A DNA stretch of 64,000 bases from Saussurea involucrata (Eukaryota > Streptophyta > Magnoliopsida > Asterales > Asteraceae). The stretch lies in NCBI GenBank assembly GCA_033807775.1, contig JAWVWS010001069.1:27820-91819 (forward strand), written 5' to 3'. The notes below the pieces were generated by a model, which was not told where the DNA came from, did not search any database, and worked only from the letters and a program-made list of their open reading frames with translations. Of this stretch, positions 32,086 through 43,856 are shown in pieces (positions within the stretch are counted from its first letter, which is position 1; each line of letters opens with the position of its first letter). A program made the position numbers and the translations under genes.

Positions 32086-33952
32086 TACACATATAGCATC
32101 TCCACAAGCAATACATCGTGAATCTACGAATGGTGCTTCTTCGTCAGGTACAACTTCTAACGCCAATGGTGAGGACTCTGTAAGTCAACCTGAGTCATCT
32201 TCTAAAGCAGTTCCGGAGGCAGTTCCTGTTGACTCTTCTGTCAATGAACCCGCCCCACAACCGGAACCTACTTTGACAATAGAGTTGAATTTTGATAAAG
32301 ATCCCACCTTAGTGGATCCCAATGAAGATGCCGTATCTCTCCACCCACATTCCACAAAATGGACTAAGAGTCACCCCATTAAAAAATTCATTGGTGACAT
32401 CTCCGAACCTGTAAAGACAAGATCTGCAACGGCTAACGAAGTCCTTTACGCACTCTTTCTAAGTCAAGTTGAGCCTACAACAGTTCGACAAGTCTTAGAA
32501 GATCCGGATTGGATCATTGCCATGCAAGATGAGCTGAACTCTTTTGAAGCATTGAACGTGTGGAGACTAGTTCCTAGACCCAAGGGTAAAACGGTAATTG
32601 GTACAAAGTGGGTCCTGAAGAATAAGAGAGTTAAAGACGGGATTGTTGTGAGAAACAAAGCACGCCTTGTAGCGAAAGGGTACAGGCAACAAGGGGGAAT
32701 TGATTATGATGAGACGTATGCACCGGTAGCTCGCTTAGAGGCAATCCGGATGTTTCTTTCATTTGCCGCTTTCAGAAACTTCACTGTCTTTCAAATGGAC
32801 GTGAACACTGCTTTTTTGAACGGTGTCTTGAAAGAAGAAGTATATGTTTCTCAACCGGAGGGCTTTGTGGACAAAGATAAACCAGATCACGTCTAAATTC
32901 TTGACAAAGCTCTCTACGGTCTCAAGCAAGCCCCTCGAGCCTGGTACGAAGTTTTATCTACCTTCTTACTTGGTGGTGGCTTTCGAAAAGGTAAAATCGA
33001 CACAACCCTTTTCACTCTGCAAGAAAATGGTGAGATCCTTCTGGTACAAATTTACGTTGATGATATTATTTTTGGTTCAACTGACCCTGGATTATGTGAT
33101 TGGTTTTCGAGCATTATGATGACTAGATTCTAGATGAGTATGATGGGAGAGATTAATTTCTTTCTCGGATTACAAGTCAAGCAATTCTCAACAGGTATCT
33201 TCATCAACCAATCCAAGTATGTGTTTGACATCTTGAAGAAATTCAAGATGGAAAACTGTACCTCAATTGGTACACCTATGGCGCCTGGATCTAAAATTGG
33301 TCCGGATCCAGATGGTGTAGATGTAGATGTTAAGAATTACAGAGGGATGATAGGTTCATTAATGTACCTTACTGCGAGTCGTCAAGATATAATGTTTTCA
33401 ACTTGTTTATGTCCAAGATTTCAGGCACAACCAAAGGAATCACATTTTGGTGCTGTTAAAAGGATCTTTCGATATCTGAAGGGGACGTCGTATCTTGGCC
33501 TGTGGTACCTAAAGGGAACGGCATTCGAACTCACTGCATATTCTGATGCAGATCATGGAGGTAGTATGCTAGACCGGAAGAGCACATCTGGTCATGTGCA
33601 TTTTTTTGGGGACAAACTGGTAAGTTGGTCTTCGAGGAAACAGAACTGTGTTTCAACATCAACTGTGGAGGCAGAATATGTTGCCGCGGCCAGTTGTTGT
33701 TCACAGGTTCTGTGGATGAAGACTCAACTGATGGACTACGCCTTCAAGTACGAGAAGATCCCCATCTACTGTGACAGCAAGAGTGCAATTGCCATATCAT
33801 CTAACCCGGTCCAGCATACAAAGACCAAACACATTGACATCAGGTATCATTTTATTAAAGATCATGTCGAAAAAGGTACGATTGAATTATACTTTGTCAC
33901 AACTGAGTTTCAACTTGCTGATCTCTTTACAAAAGCCTTGGATGAAAAATGA
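31985..33952 (+). pseudogene. Element A reverse transcriptase and RNase H
   Basis: A single frame to 33952 broken by TAA at 32894-32896 and TAG at 33131-33133. The RT has WRLVPRPKGKTVIGTKWVLK, RLVAKGYRQQ, YDETYAPVARLEAIR, FQMDVNTAFLNG, LYGLKQAPRAWYE and the catalytic YVDDIIFGST (about 33054-33083). RNase H has YSDADHGG, DRKSTSGHVHF, STVEAEYVAA and the TKHIDIRYHFIKDHV and LADLFTKAL terminal motifs. Only the two stops prevent reading through. Confidence 0.85.
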
Positions 33953-34590
33953 TTTAATTTCTTAGTATCCAAGCTCGGCATGTTGAACATGAAAGTTTAA
34001 TATTCTATATTGATCAAATAATGGATGGAAATATGTGTATTTCAATCTAGTTATCTCTATCTAGATTGATACATTCAAATTTTCATCACGTTCTATTCTC
34101 AATATGAGATATTTTATTTTCATGTCTTTGTTGTTTTTCATTGTTTATTCTTTTGGTCACTTTACATTTTGTTATGATACTTGTGTCTGCATGAGGTGTG
34201 TTCATAGTCTCAGGGGGGGTACATTATAAGAAGTATGCACAAGAATAGGGGGAGTGTGCATATCTGACAAAGCATGTAAGTGTTGATTTCATGTGCTCAC
34301 TACTTGATGACTACAAGGTATGTTCTCTAATTTGTTTTAACCACGAACTCTTAAATGATGAAAATCAATTTTTCAAACATACTTGCATCATTTAAGGGGG
34401 AGTGAAAATATTTCAAAAACCTTGAGTGCTTAATCAATTGGAAGTTGGACATCTTCCAATGTGATAAAATCTTTAAAAAAGTTTTACCCGAAAAATGTCT
34501 AAGTGATACACATATCGCAATCATGCCTTGCGATAACCTGATGAACAGTTGGTTATCACAACCTTCTGTTGCGATTAAAGTTGAGCAGGG
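33953..34590 (+). other. Element A pol-env spacer, first part
   Basis: Non-coding. Two purine-rich words (cagggggggtac at about 34209 and aagggggagtg at about 34393) resemble polypurine tracts or inner copies of them. From 34508 the TTGCGATAA hairpin words recur. The spacer is cut at 34591 by other DNA and resumes at 43857. Confidence 0.6.
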
Positions 34591-34899
34591 TAATGTGGTC
34601 CTGCATAAGTATTAAGTGGAGCCTTGGCTAACAGGTATTACCTTTTAGCCTAGTGGTAAAGCTTATGCTTGTAATGGTATCAGAGCCTTGGTCTCGGGTT
34701 CGAATCTTGCTGGGTGCTGAGTATTGCCAATAATGCTAACGCTCAGTAACAGTAGTATTACCAATCATGTTCACACCTTGCTCCTACGAGGGTGAGGGAT
34801 TCGGGTTCGAGGGGGTAATGTGGTCCTGCATAAGTATTAAGTGGAGCCTTGGCTAACAGGTATTACCTTTTAGCCTAGTGGTAAAGCTTATGCTTGTAA
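34591..34899 (+). mobile_element. tRNA-like repeat with 84-bp direct repeat
   Basis: An identical 84-bp segment occurs at 34591-34674 and 34816-34899. It contains a tRNA A-box-like TAGCCTAGTGGTAAAG. After the first copy comes TGGTATCAGAGCC and a B-box-like GGTTCGAATCT, as in a tRNA-derived SINE; a second GGGTTCGAGG lies before the second copy. The second copy ends exactly at the viral junction (34900). It is either a SINE partly duplicated on insertion or the host target of the viral integration. Confidence 0.6.
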
Positions 34900-34912
34900 C
34901 CAATGTGAGAGG

Positions 34913-35881
34913 ATCTTTGTTAATTTTTTGTTTTAATATTCCTCCAAATCCTAAATCACTAGCATCAGTTTCAACAATGATACTAGCATTTGGCTGTGGT
35001 ATACTAAGACAAGGCAAATATTTAACCTTTTCGTTAATGTGTTTGATAACATTTGTATGTTCTTAAGTCCATGGTGGTGGATTCTTTTTTAGTCTTTGAT
35101 ATAAGGGTTTGCATATAACACCTAAATCTTTAAAAAAGTCGTGAACATAATTTAAACATCCTAAAAATCTTTGAAGTTGAGTTTTGTCTTTTATTTCATC
35201 TGGAAATTTATTAGCAAATTCTAAGCTTCTTTGTATTGGTTTAATGGTTTCTTGAACAATATCATGTCCTAAGAATCTAATATTAGTTTGAAATAGACTC
35301 ATTTATGTGAAATAAATGACTAGTCCGTTGTTATGAACTAGATCATAAACTACGTTCAGATGTTTAAAATGTTATTCTAAGGATGTTGAAAAGATTAAAA
35401 CGTCATCAATATAGACGATAGCAAAATTGCTTATAGGGATAATGATAGCAAAATTGCTTATAGGGATAATGATATCATTCATGATATTTTGAAACTCTGA
35501 AGGAGCGTTTTTAAGACCAAAGGGCATGACGTTCCATTCATAATGACCAAAAGGAACATTAAAGCCTGTTTTGTATTTGTCTTGTTCATGAATTTGTATT
35601 TGCCAAAATCCTGACTTCATATCAAACTTTGAAAATATGTTTGCATTGTAAAGTCTTTTTAATAAATCTCTTTTATTGGGTATTGGATATCGAATCCATT
35701 CTAAGACTTTATTTAAAGGTTTGTAATTAATAACAAGTCTTGGAGAACCTCTTTCTAATTCAGCTGCGTTCATGACATAAAAGGCTGAACAAGACCAAGG
35801 TGATTTTGAAGGTCTTATGAGTTTTTTGTCTAATAAATCTTGAATTTCTTTCTTACAGTGATCTTGCAATTCATTTGACAT
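34913..35881 (-). pseudogene. EPRV RT, minus-strand arm, RNase H truncated
   Basis: RT motifs in order from 35881 leftwards: the KSPWSCSAFYV finger region, RLVINYKPLN, FSKFDMKSGFWQI, GHYEWNVMPFGLKNAP and YIDD. A 27-bp tandem duplication (35417-35443 and 35444-35470) adds nine residues just before YIDD, absent from the plus arm. A stop interrupts near 35302. RNase H breaks off at 34921, where an AACAAAGAT word joins it to the leader end next to the primer site. Broken and non-functional. Confidence 0.8.
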
Positions 35882-35953
35882 GTGAATAGCTTTCGATTTT
35901 GAAGGGATATCTTTTTCATTAAAATCTTTTATATAAGGTAATTTAACAGTATG

Positions 35954-37006
35954 TTATTTTCTTTTCCAAAAGGCATTAGGGAAAGTGGAACAAACATTAT
36001 TTTCAAATCTTTCCTTTAATTTTTTAACCCTATTTTGAATATTTTGATCTTGGAGATTATCAAGAATTCTTTTATTACTAATTTCATTAATTAAATATTT
36101 TGCTTGATTAACTTTGTTGTTTAGAGTATTTAGTTCTGTATGAATAATTGGATCAGTAAATTTAAATATTATTTCTTTATTTAAAACTTTGGTTAAGATA
36201 CCCTCTTCATTTACCGTAATTGGGTAAAGTTGAGAAATAAAGGGGGATCCTAAAATCAAAGTAGAGGTTAAGTTTTTAACAAGGACTGAAGATGTTTTGT
36301 AACAATAGTCATCTTTACAAATATGAACATCGGAAACTTTGTACGTAATGTTAAGTTTTCCTCCACTAGCAGTTGATAATCGATTTGAAGTTTTTTCATA
36401 ATAAATTGTGGGGATGATCCCTTCTTGGATGCAACTCACGTCAGCACCACTATCAATAAGGGCGATGACGGTTACATTGAAATTATTTTTTATACAAAGA
36501 TTAATACTTGTATGCCATCTTTGATATGAAATGTTTTTAGGAATTTTAATTTTATTAATATTTGACTCTTTATTTGAGATGACTGTGACTTTTGGGATTT
36601 CGTTTGGAATATCGGTTTTATCTTTTTCGATTTTTGAGAGGCGTTCTTTGATAATTTGAATTTCCGTTTTAACTAAATTTAATTCTTCTTGAAGTTCTTG
36701 AGTAGATATAGGTTTGATTGATTGAGAAAATCTATTAAAAACCTCTTGAAGATTAAAAGGTTCTTTGGTTTTTGAAGTACTTGCTTCAATCTTAGGATTG
36801 TAATTAAGAATTTTTTTTGTAGTTTCTTCTTTAATGGTTTGATCTGGGATTTTGTCAAGGAGTTCTAAGATTTCTCTATCTTCTTTTGTTATGACATTAA
36901 TTTTATTACAAGTGCAGTTTCCTAAAAATTCACATGTTTCGGAGTTTGAACTAGTAGTTGAACAATCCTCTAAAACATTTAAGTCATTATTATTATAATC
37001 TGACAC
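35954..37006 (-). pseudogene. EPRV coat-protein tail and aspartic protease, minus arm
   Basis: A 350-residue uninterrupted frame: an acidic Asn/Asp-rich start, a helix-rich linker with a heptad-like KTEIQIIKERLSKIEKD segment, then the aspartic protease with the DSGAD active-site motif around 36451-36465 and the LILGSPFI strand. A zinc knuckle lies just upstream at about 37090-37180 but in a decayed frame. The best-preserved frame of the cluster. The protease would cleave the viral polyprotein. Confidence 0.75.
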
Positions 37007-37275
37007 GCTGGACTCATAATCTGAGCTTGAATAATCATCATTGAGGATTAATTTGCTTATTTGGGTTTTTAGTTGATCAGAGATTTATAATTCATTGATT
37101 TTTTTCTTAACATAGCAATTCTTTACCATGTGACCATTTTTACCACATTTATAACAAATAATTATATCTCTTGATTCTGTTTGTTTATGGGGTTTTTTGT
37201 TAAATTTTTTATAAGGTTTTTTCTTATGATAATTATCAGTTCTATCGTATTTGTTAGTTTTATCATATTTTGTCT

Positions 37276-37350
37276 TAAAGATTTAAGACAAAATCTTTGA
37301 ATATTTATGTTATAATATTTCTTTGTCTTAAATCTTTTGTCTTAAATCTT
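37276..37350. repeat. Centre of the 2.3-kb EPRV inverted repeat
   Basis: About 75 bp between the two arms, itself made of nested TTTGTCTTAAA/TTTAAGACAAA palindromic words. The arms (34922-37275 and 37351-39686) carry the same genes in opposite orientation. Confidence 0.85.
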
Positions 37351-37498
37351 TAAGACAAAATATGATAAAACTAACAAATACGATAGAACTGATAATTATC
37401 ATAAGAAAAAACCTTATAAAAATTTTCACAAAAAACCCCATAAACAAACAGAATCAAGAGATATAATTATTTGTTATAAATGTGGTAAAACTGGTCAC

Positions 37499-38415
37499 AT
37501 GGCAAAGAATTGCTATGTTATGAAAAAAATCAATGAATTACAAATCTCTGATCAACTAAAAACCCAAATAAGCAAATTAATCCTCAATGATGATTATTCA
37601 AGCTCAGATTATGAGTCCAACATGTCAGATTATAATAATAATGACCTAAATGTTTTAGAGGATTGTTCAACTACTAGTTCGGACTCCGAAACATGTGAAT
37701 GTTTAGGAAACTGCACTTGTAATAAAATTAATGTCATAACAAAAGAAGATAGAGAAATCTTAGAACTCCTTGACAAAATCCCAGATCAAACCATTAAAGA
37801 AGAAACTACAAAAAAAATTCTTAATTACAATCCTAAGATTGAAGCAAGTACTTCAAAAACCAAAGAACCTTTTAATCTTCAAGAGGTTTTTAATAGATTT
37901 TCTCAATCAATCAAACCTATATCTACTCAAGAACTTCAAGAAGAATTAAATTTAGTTAAAACGGAAATTCGAATTATCAAAGAACGCCTCTCAAAAATCG
38001 AAAAAGATAAACCGATATTCCAAACGAAATCCCAAAAGTCACAGTCATCTCAAATAAAGAGTCAAATATTAGTAAAATTTAAATTCCTAAAAACATTTCA
38101 TATCAAAGATGGCATACAAGTATTAATCTTTGTATAAAAAATAATTTCAAAGTAACCGTCATCGCCCTTATTGATAGTGGTGCTGACATGAGTTGCATCC
38201 AAGAAGGGATCATCCCCACAATTTATTATGAAAAAACTTCAAATCGATTATCAACCGCTAGTGGAGGAAAACTTAACATTACGTACAAAGTTTCCGATGT
38301 TCATATTTGTAAAGATGACTATTGTTACAAAACATCTTTAGTCCTTGTTAAAAACTTAACCTCTACTTTGATTTTAGGATCCCCCTTTATTTCCAACTTT
38401 ACCCAATTACGGTAA
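37499..38415 (+). pseudogene. EPRV zinc knuckle, linker and protease, plus arm
   Basis: The frame 37499-38137 begins inside the CCHC zinc knuckle (CYKCGKTGHMAKNC across 37470-37515) and continues through the acidic region and coiled linker. One base is missing at about 38009 relative to the minus arm and the second unit, shifting the frame before the protease. The protease (DSGAD near 38170, LILGSPFI near 38373) continues in 38188-38415. Further stops lie at 38413 and about 38575. Confidence 0.75.
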
Positions 38416-38744
38416 ATGAAGAGGGTATTTGTACAAAAGTTTTAAATAAAGAAATAATATTTAAATTTACTGATCCAATTATTCATACAGAACTAAATAC
38501 TATAAACAACAAAGTTAATCAAGCAAAATATTTAATTAATGAAATTAGTAATAAAAGAATTCTTGATAGTCTCTAAGATCAAAATATTCAAAATAGGGTT
38601 AAAAAATTAAAGGAAAGATTTGAAAATAATGTTTGTTCCACTTTCCCTAATGCCTTTTGGAAAAGAAAACAACATACTGTTAAATTACCCTATATAAAAG
38701 ATTTTAATGAAAAAGATATCCCTTCAAAATCGAAAGCTATTCAC

Positions 38745-40013
38745 ATGTCAAATGAATTGCAAGATCACTGTAAGAAAGAAATTCAAGATTTATTAGACAA
38801 AAAACTCATAAGACCTTCAAAATCACCTTGGTCTTGTTCAGCCTTTTATGTCATGAACGCAATTGAATTAGAAAGAGGTTCTCCAAGACTTGTTATTAAT
38901 TACAAACATTTAAATAAAGTCTTAGAATGGATTCGATATCCAATACCCAATAAAAGTGATTTATTAAAAAGGCTTTACGATGCAAAAATATTTTCAAAAT
39001 TTGATATGAAGTCAGGATTTTGGCAAATACAAATTCATGAACAAGACAAATACAAAACATGCTTTAATGTTCCTTTTGGTCATTATGAATGGAATGTCAT
39101 GCCCTTTGGTCTTAAAAACGCTCCTTCAGAGTTTCAAAATATCATGAATGATATCATTATCCCTATAAGCAATTTTGCTATCGTCTATATTGATGACGTT
39201 TTAATGTTTTCAACATCCTTAGAACAACATTTTAAACATCTGAACGTATTTTATGATCTAGTTCATAACAACGGACTAGTCATTTCTTCCACAAAAACGA
39301 GTCTATTTCAAACTAATATTAGATTCTTAGGACATGGTATTGTTCAAGAAACCATTAAACCAATACAAAGAAGCTTAGAATTTGCTAATACATTTCCAGA
39401 TGAAATAAAAGACAAAACTCAACTTCAAAGGTTTTTAGGATGTTTAAATTATATTCACGACGTTTTTAAAGATTTAGGTGTTATACGCAAACCCTTATAT
39501 CAAAGACTAAAAAAGAATCCACCACCATGGACTCAAGAACATACAAATGTTATCAAACACATTAAAGAAAAGGTTAAATATTTGCCTTGTCTTAGTATAC
39601 CACAGCCAAATGCTAGTATCATTGTTGAAACTGATGCTAGTGATTTTGGATTTGGAGGAATATTAAAACAAAAAATTAACAAAGATTCTAATGAAGAACT
39701 AGTAAGAGTCTTTTCAGGTGCCTGGAATGATACTCCAAAAAATTATTCAACGGTTAAAAAGGAGATTTTAAGCATAGTTTTGTGTATCAAAAAATTTGAA
39801 GATGACCTATATATGAAACTTTTTTTATTACGTATAGATTGTCAATCTGCAAAACCCATTTTAGAAAATGACATAAAAAATGTTATTTCAAAACAAATTT
39901 TTGCAAGATGGCAAGCATTGTTAAGTAATTTTGACTTCCAAATAAAATTTATAAAAGGCAAAAATAATTCTCTCCCAGATTTCTTATCGCGAGAATTTTT
40001 ACAAGGGAAATGA
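38745..40013 (+). pseudogene. EPRV reverse transcriptase and RNase H, plus arm
   Basis: A 422-residue uninterrupted frame with all RT blocks (fingers, FDMKSGFWQI, FGLKNAP, YIDD at about 39187-39198), the RFLGCLNY connection and a complete RNase H (ETDASDFGFGGIL, the VKKEILSI Glu region, DCQSAKP) ending in the usual DFLSRE tail. It is the fullest RT-RNase H module in the cluster. It is labelled a pseudogene because the polyprotein frame upstream is broken and the movement and coat regions are missing. Confidence 0.82.
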
Positions 40014-40244
40014 ATCAAAAGGAAGATAAAAAGATCATTGTTCAAAGATCGCAAGATTCTGAGAAAAAATTGAAGCTTTCTCCCTTTCTAGGCAAACACT
40101 ACTCCTGCTCCCTCATCATCCATTTTCCCTACACAAAATAGATTTGCTCCAATTACCCCTACCAAAGCTCAGCCTTCATATTCATCTTTAGTCCAAAAGC
40201 CAGTTACCATTTCTCCAAGCTTTACTCCCAAAAAACCTATTATA

Positions 40245-41236
40245 TTGTCCAATACTCAAACAATCACCCCTCAAAATCCTAAAACTACCAAATCTTCTAG
40301 TAGTTCTTACATCCCGAACCCTAATCAACAGATTGTCAAGATCCTTGAAGAATACGAGGTACAAATCCACAACCAAGGATTTCATTCTCTTATAGATTTT
40401 CTTTTTCCCAAAAACTCCATGTTCATAGGAAGCAATCTAAAATCAAGAGACTATTATCAAGCTATCTTAGAAGATACAGATTCCATCAAAGTTACTCATA
40501 ATTTTAATCCTTCTGATAGATTCATCATATCTTTCAGCAAAGTCCATATCTTTCATATCCTCTCTATCCAGGAATGGAAAGCCCGTCTTTACGCAGAAAA
40601 AACTCTCTCAAACTATCAAAAACACCCTTGTTACAATTATTATGATTACCAAGATGCATGGTACAATATTTTCTATCTCAAAAACTACTCTCACTCGTGG
40701 TTCATATTCTTCGACAAAAATTTTGAGTGCTCATACCAAAGATGGTTCGTACGATGGTTCAAATTCTTCGGAAACATTCCAGATACTCTACCAGATCCTG
40801 TTTTAAAAGGTTTCAAAAATTCAAAGAAATCTTTTATCAAGACATTCCTGAGTTTGAACATCTCCTCCAATTCACCATCCTATTCAAATTTCCATGGATT
40901 ATTTCCTGGACTTTTAGTGTTACATCTGCAATTGGCATTTCTCCAAGTTTGTTACAAAGAATGGTTCGAGTCAAACGGTGGGATAACCTGCCTTCAAATC
41001 AAATCCAGAAAATGACGATTCAAGGTGTTTCAGAATTTTATTCCACAAACTATGATGTCTCTACCTCCAATAATATTCAAGAAGAAGACTCCAAGGTTAT
41101 TCAAAAAGAAGAAGACGATGAAGATAAGGAATTAAAACAATTTCTCGCTGCAAGTTCTAAAGAAGAACTCAAGAAGCTAATCAGAGAAATCAAACGAAGT
41201 TCCCCAAGCAATTCCGGTATGACTCAAGACACATAA
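40245..41236 (+). pseudogene. EPRV second ORF, function unknown
   Basis: Two overlapping frames (40245-41015 and 40727-41236, offset by a frameshift) after the RT-RNase H gene. Features: a Ser/Pro-rich N-terminus, an aromatic-rich middle (QRWFVRWFKFFG, FHGLF), and an acidic Lys/Glu-rich C-terminal helix. Its place between RNase H and the promoter region matches ORF2 of florendovirus-like genomes or the transactivator position of other caulimovirids. I see no diagnostic motif. Confidence 0.55.
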
Positions 41237-41663
41237 ATAATTCAAGATGCTTAAGACCCCTATTCTGACATAAATCTTTATGATTAATGTTTTAATTGTG
41301 TGAGTTTGGTGAATTGTCTTTGTAGACAATTTCTTTGATTGTTCAAAAGGTGTTATTATTCATATGTAGAAAATACACCTCTTTGTATTTTCGACTTTGT
41401 ACTGATCAAAAAGTGATCAAATATGATTTATTACTAACGTTTACAGGTTTGAAGAAAAAACAAAAGGGTTGATGGCACAAAAGTCAAAAGGTGCTCTTGT
41501 TTCAAAAAGATTGTCGGCCAAAAAGTCAAAAGATACTCCAAAAGGAATGTCGGCCACATAAAATGATAATGAAGATGAGTATGCATTTTCAATAATGCAT
41601 CTCAATAATGCAAAGACAGCCAGTTGTCGGTCACTCTCAATTATTCAAGACAGAAGACAGATA

Positions 41664-42148
41664 AATGTCGGTTACACCCCAATTATTCAAGAACCTCAAG
41701 AGCCTATATAAGAAGACATTAGCGGAGTTAAAGAGGCATCAGTTTTTCTTTCCTCTCTTACTCTATAATCATTATTCTCAGAATGTTATGTCTAAGAAAT
41801 CTTCACTTAGATTTTCAACTTCTACATGTTCAAAAACTCTAGACTTCCAACTTTTCATTTCTCCTGATGTTTGCAAAGCTTGTAGAGAAGACAATTGTAC
41901 AATTGATCATTTAATCAAAGAAGGTATCTTTTGATCATGCTTCGTGTCATTGTATTTAATAATGGTTGCCTTATTTTACAAAATTTTGATAGTATGCATC
42001 ATATAAAAGTATTTATTCAAAGTTATAATCCAATTAGAATTCTTAATGAAATCACAAACTTTTTTGTTCTAAATCATATACTTCACTTCTTTGTAACATA
42101 TCAACAAGACTATCATTATTTTCCAATTCAACAAAGATCCTCTCACAT
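41664..42148 (+). promoter_or_regulatory. EPRV promoter and leader, complete copy
   Basis: TATATAAG at 41705-41712, followed about 440 bases later by the primer-binding site. The leader contains short ORFs, as is usual for pararetroviral pregenomic RNA leaders. The whole block is repeated at 43371-43856. It acts like the pregenomic RNA promoter of caulimovirids. Confidence 0.7.
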
Positions 42149-42160
42149 TGGTATCAGAGC
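42149..42160 (+). promoter_or_regulatory. EPRV minus-strand primer-binding site
   Basis: TGGTATCAGAGC, complementary to the 3' end of initiator tRNA-Met, the caulimovirid primer. This is the only intact copy; the two outer ends of the cluster stop within two bases of it. Confidence 0.85.
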
Positions 42161-42196
42161 CAAAAACAGTGGAAATTGGTAGATGAATACTAAACT

Positions 42197-43370
42197 TTGT
42201 ATAATTTTGCAGGTTTACCAAAACTTTTTGCTGAGAGAATAAGAGAAAAATTAAGAGAAGAATATAATAATCAAGTTCCCTGCCAAGAATTAACTTATGG
42301 ACAAATATCCGGTTACATTAACCGTGAAGGATTAGCTATTTGTTCAGATTTAAAGCTTAAAGAAAAAATAAAGAAAGACAAAATTAATAATAAAGAAGAA
42401 CTTGGTAATTTCTGTCAACAATATGGTTATGAAAACATAACTACTCCTACATCATCCAAATCTAAAAAATATTCAAAGAGATATTCTGACAAAAGATTTA
42501 AGACAAAATATGATAAAACTAACAAATACGATAGAACTGATAATTATCATAAGAAAAAACCTTATAAAAAAATTAACAAAAAACCCCATAAACAAACAGA
42601 ATCAAGAGATATAATTATTTGTTATAAATGTGATAAAACTGGTCACATGGCAAAGAATTTCTATGTTAAGAAAAAAATCAATTAATTACAAATCTCTGAT
42701 CAACTAAAAACCCGAATAAGCAAATTAATCCTCAATGATGATTATTCAAGCTCAGATTATGAGTCCAGCATGTATGATCAACTAAAAACCCAAATAAGCA
42801 AGTACATCAAAAACCAAAGAACCTTTTAATCTTTAAGAGGTTTTTAAAAGATTTTCTCAATCAATCAAACCTATAGTTACTCAAGAACTTCAAGAAGAAT
42901 TAAATTTAGTTAAAACGGAAATTCGAATTAACAAAGAACGTCTCTCAAAAATCGAAAAAGATAAAACCGATATTCCAAACGAAATCCCAAAAGTCACAGT
43001 CATCTCAAACAAAGAGTCAAATATTAATAAAATTTAAATTCCTAAAAACATTTCATATCAAAGATGGCATACAAGTATTAATCTTTGTATAAAAAATAAT
43101 TTCAAAGTAACCGTCATCGCCCTTATTGATAGTGGTGCTGACATGAGTTGCATCCAAGAAGGGATCATCCCCACAATTTATTATGAAAAAACTTCAAATC
43201 GATTATCAACCGCTAGTGGAGGAAAGCTTAACATTACGTACAAAGTTTCCTATGTTCATATTTGTAAAGATGACTATTGTTACAAAACATCTTTAGTCCT
43301 TGTTAAAAACTTAACCTCTACTTTGATTTTAGGATCCCCCTTTATTTCCCAACTTTACCCAATTACGGTA
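42197..43370 (+). pseudogene. EPRV deleted second unit: coat-protein tail and protease
   Basis: After the primer site, the movement-protein gene and most of the coat gene are missing. 42197-42685 has the coat C-terminus with basic tract and zinc knuckle (CYKCDKTGHMAK, last Cys changed to Phe). The next 300 bp have an internal deletion and stops. The protease (DSGAD near 43125, LILGSPFI near 43330) runs to 43370, where TAAATG microhomology joins it directly to a second promoter/leader, skipping RT, RNase H and ORF2. Confidence 0.75.
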
Positions 43371-43856
43371 AATGCCGGTTACACCCCAATTATTCAAGAA
43401 CCTCAAGAGCGTATATAAAAAGACATTAGCGGAGTTAAAGAGGCATCAGTTTTTCTTTCCTCTCTTGCTCTATAATCATTATTCTCATAATGTTATGTCT
43501 AAGAAATCTTCACTTAGATTTTCAACTTCTAGATGTTCAAAAACTCTAGACTTCCAGCTTTTCATTTCTCCTGATGTTTGCAAAGCTTGTAGAGAAGACA
43601 ACTGTACAATTGATCATTTAATCAAAGAAGGTATCTTTTGATCATGCTTCGTGTCATTGTATTTAATAATGGTTGCCTTATTTTGCAAAATTTTGATAGT
43701 ATGCATCATATAAAAGTATTTATTCAAAGTTATAATCCAATTAGAATTCTTAATGAAATCACAAACTTTTTTGTTCTAAATCATATACTTCACTTCTTTG
43801 TAACATATCAACAAGACTATCATTATTTTCCAATTCAACAAAGATCCTCTCACATT
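43371..43856 (+). repeat. EPRV promoter and leader, second copy
   Basis: About 97% alike by eye to 41664-42148, with TATATAAA at 43412-43419. It ends at CTCTCACATT, two bases before the primer site, where element A sequence resumes with 'cgcaacac'. Confidence 0.8.

Larger units (their letters stand above)
34900..43856. mobile_element. Endogenous pararetrovirus (Caulimoviridae) cluster
   Basis: An integrated, rearranged copy of a plant pararetrovirus. The order is: a minus-strand arm (34900-37275), a short palindromic centre, a plus-strand arm continuing to a full 3' region (37351-42148), then a second, deleted unit (42149-43856). Proteins present are the coat-protein C-terminus with zinc knuckle, aspartic protease, RT, RNase H and a second ORF. 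No movement protein and little coat protein remain. The initiator-Met primer site and two-ORF layout suggest a Florendovirus/Petuvirus-like lineage (weak inference). All genes carry lesions or truncations. Both outer ends fall at the primer-binding site. Confidence 0.82.

Noticed and set aside
34620..34720. tRNA gene
   Set aside because: A- and B-box-like words are present but no consistent cloverleaf, and the unit is duplicated without the second half.
34900..43856. A complete, potentially active viral genome
   Set aside because: The movement-protein gene and most of the coat gene are absent and the remaining genes are rearranged or broken.
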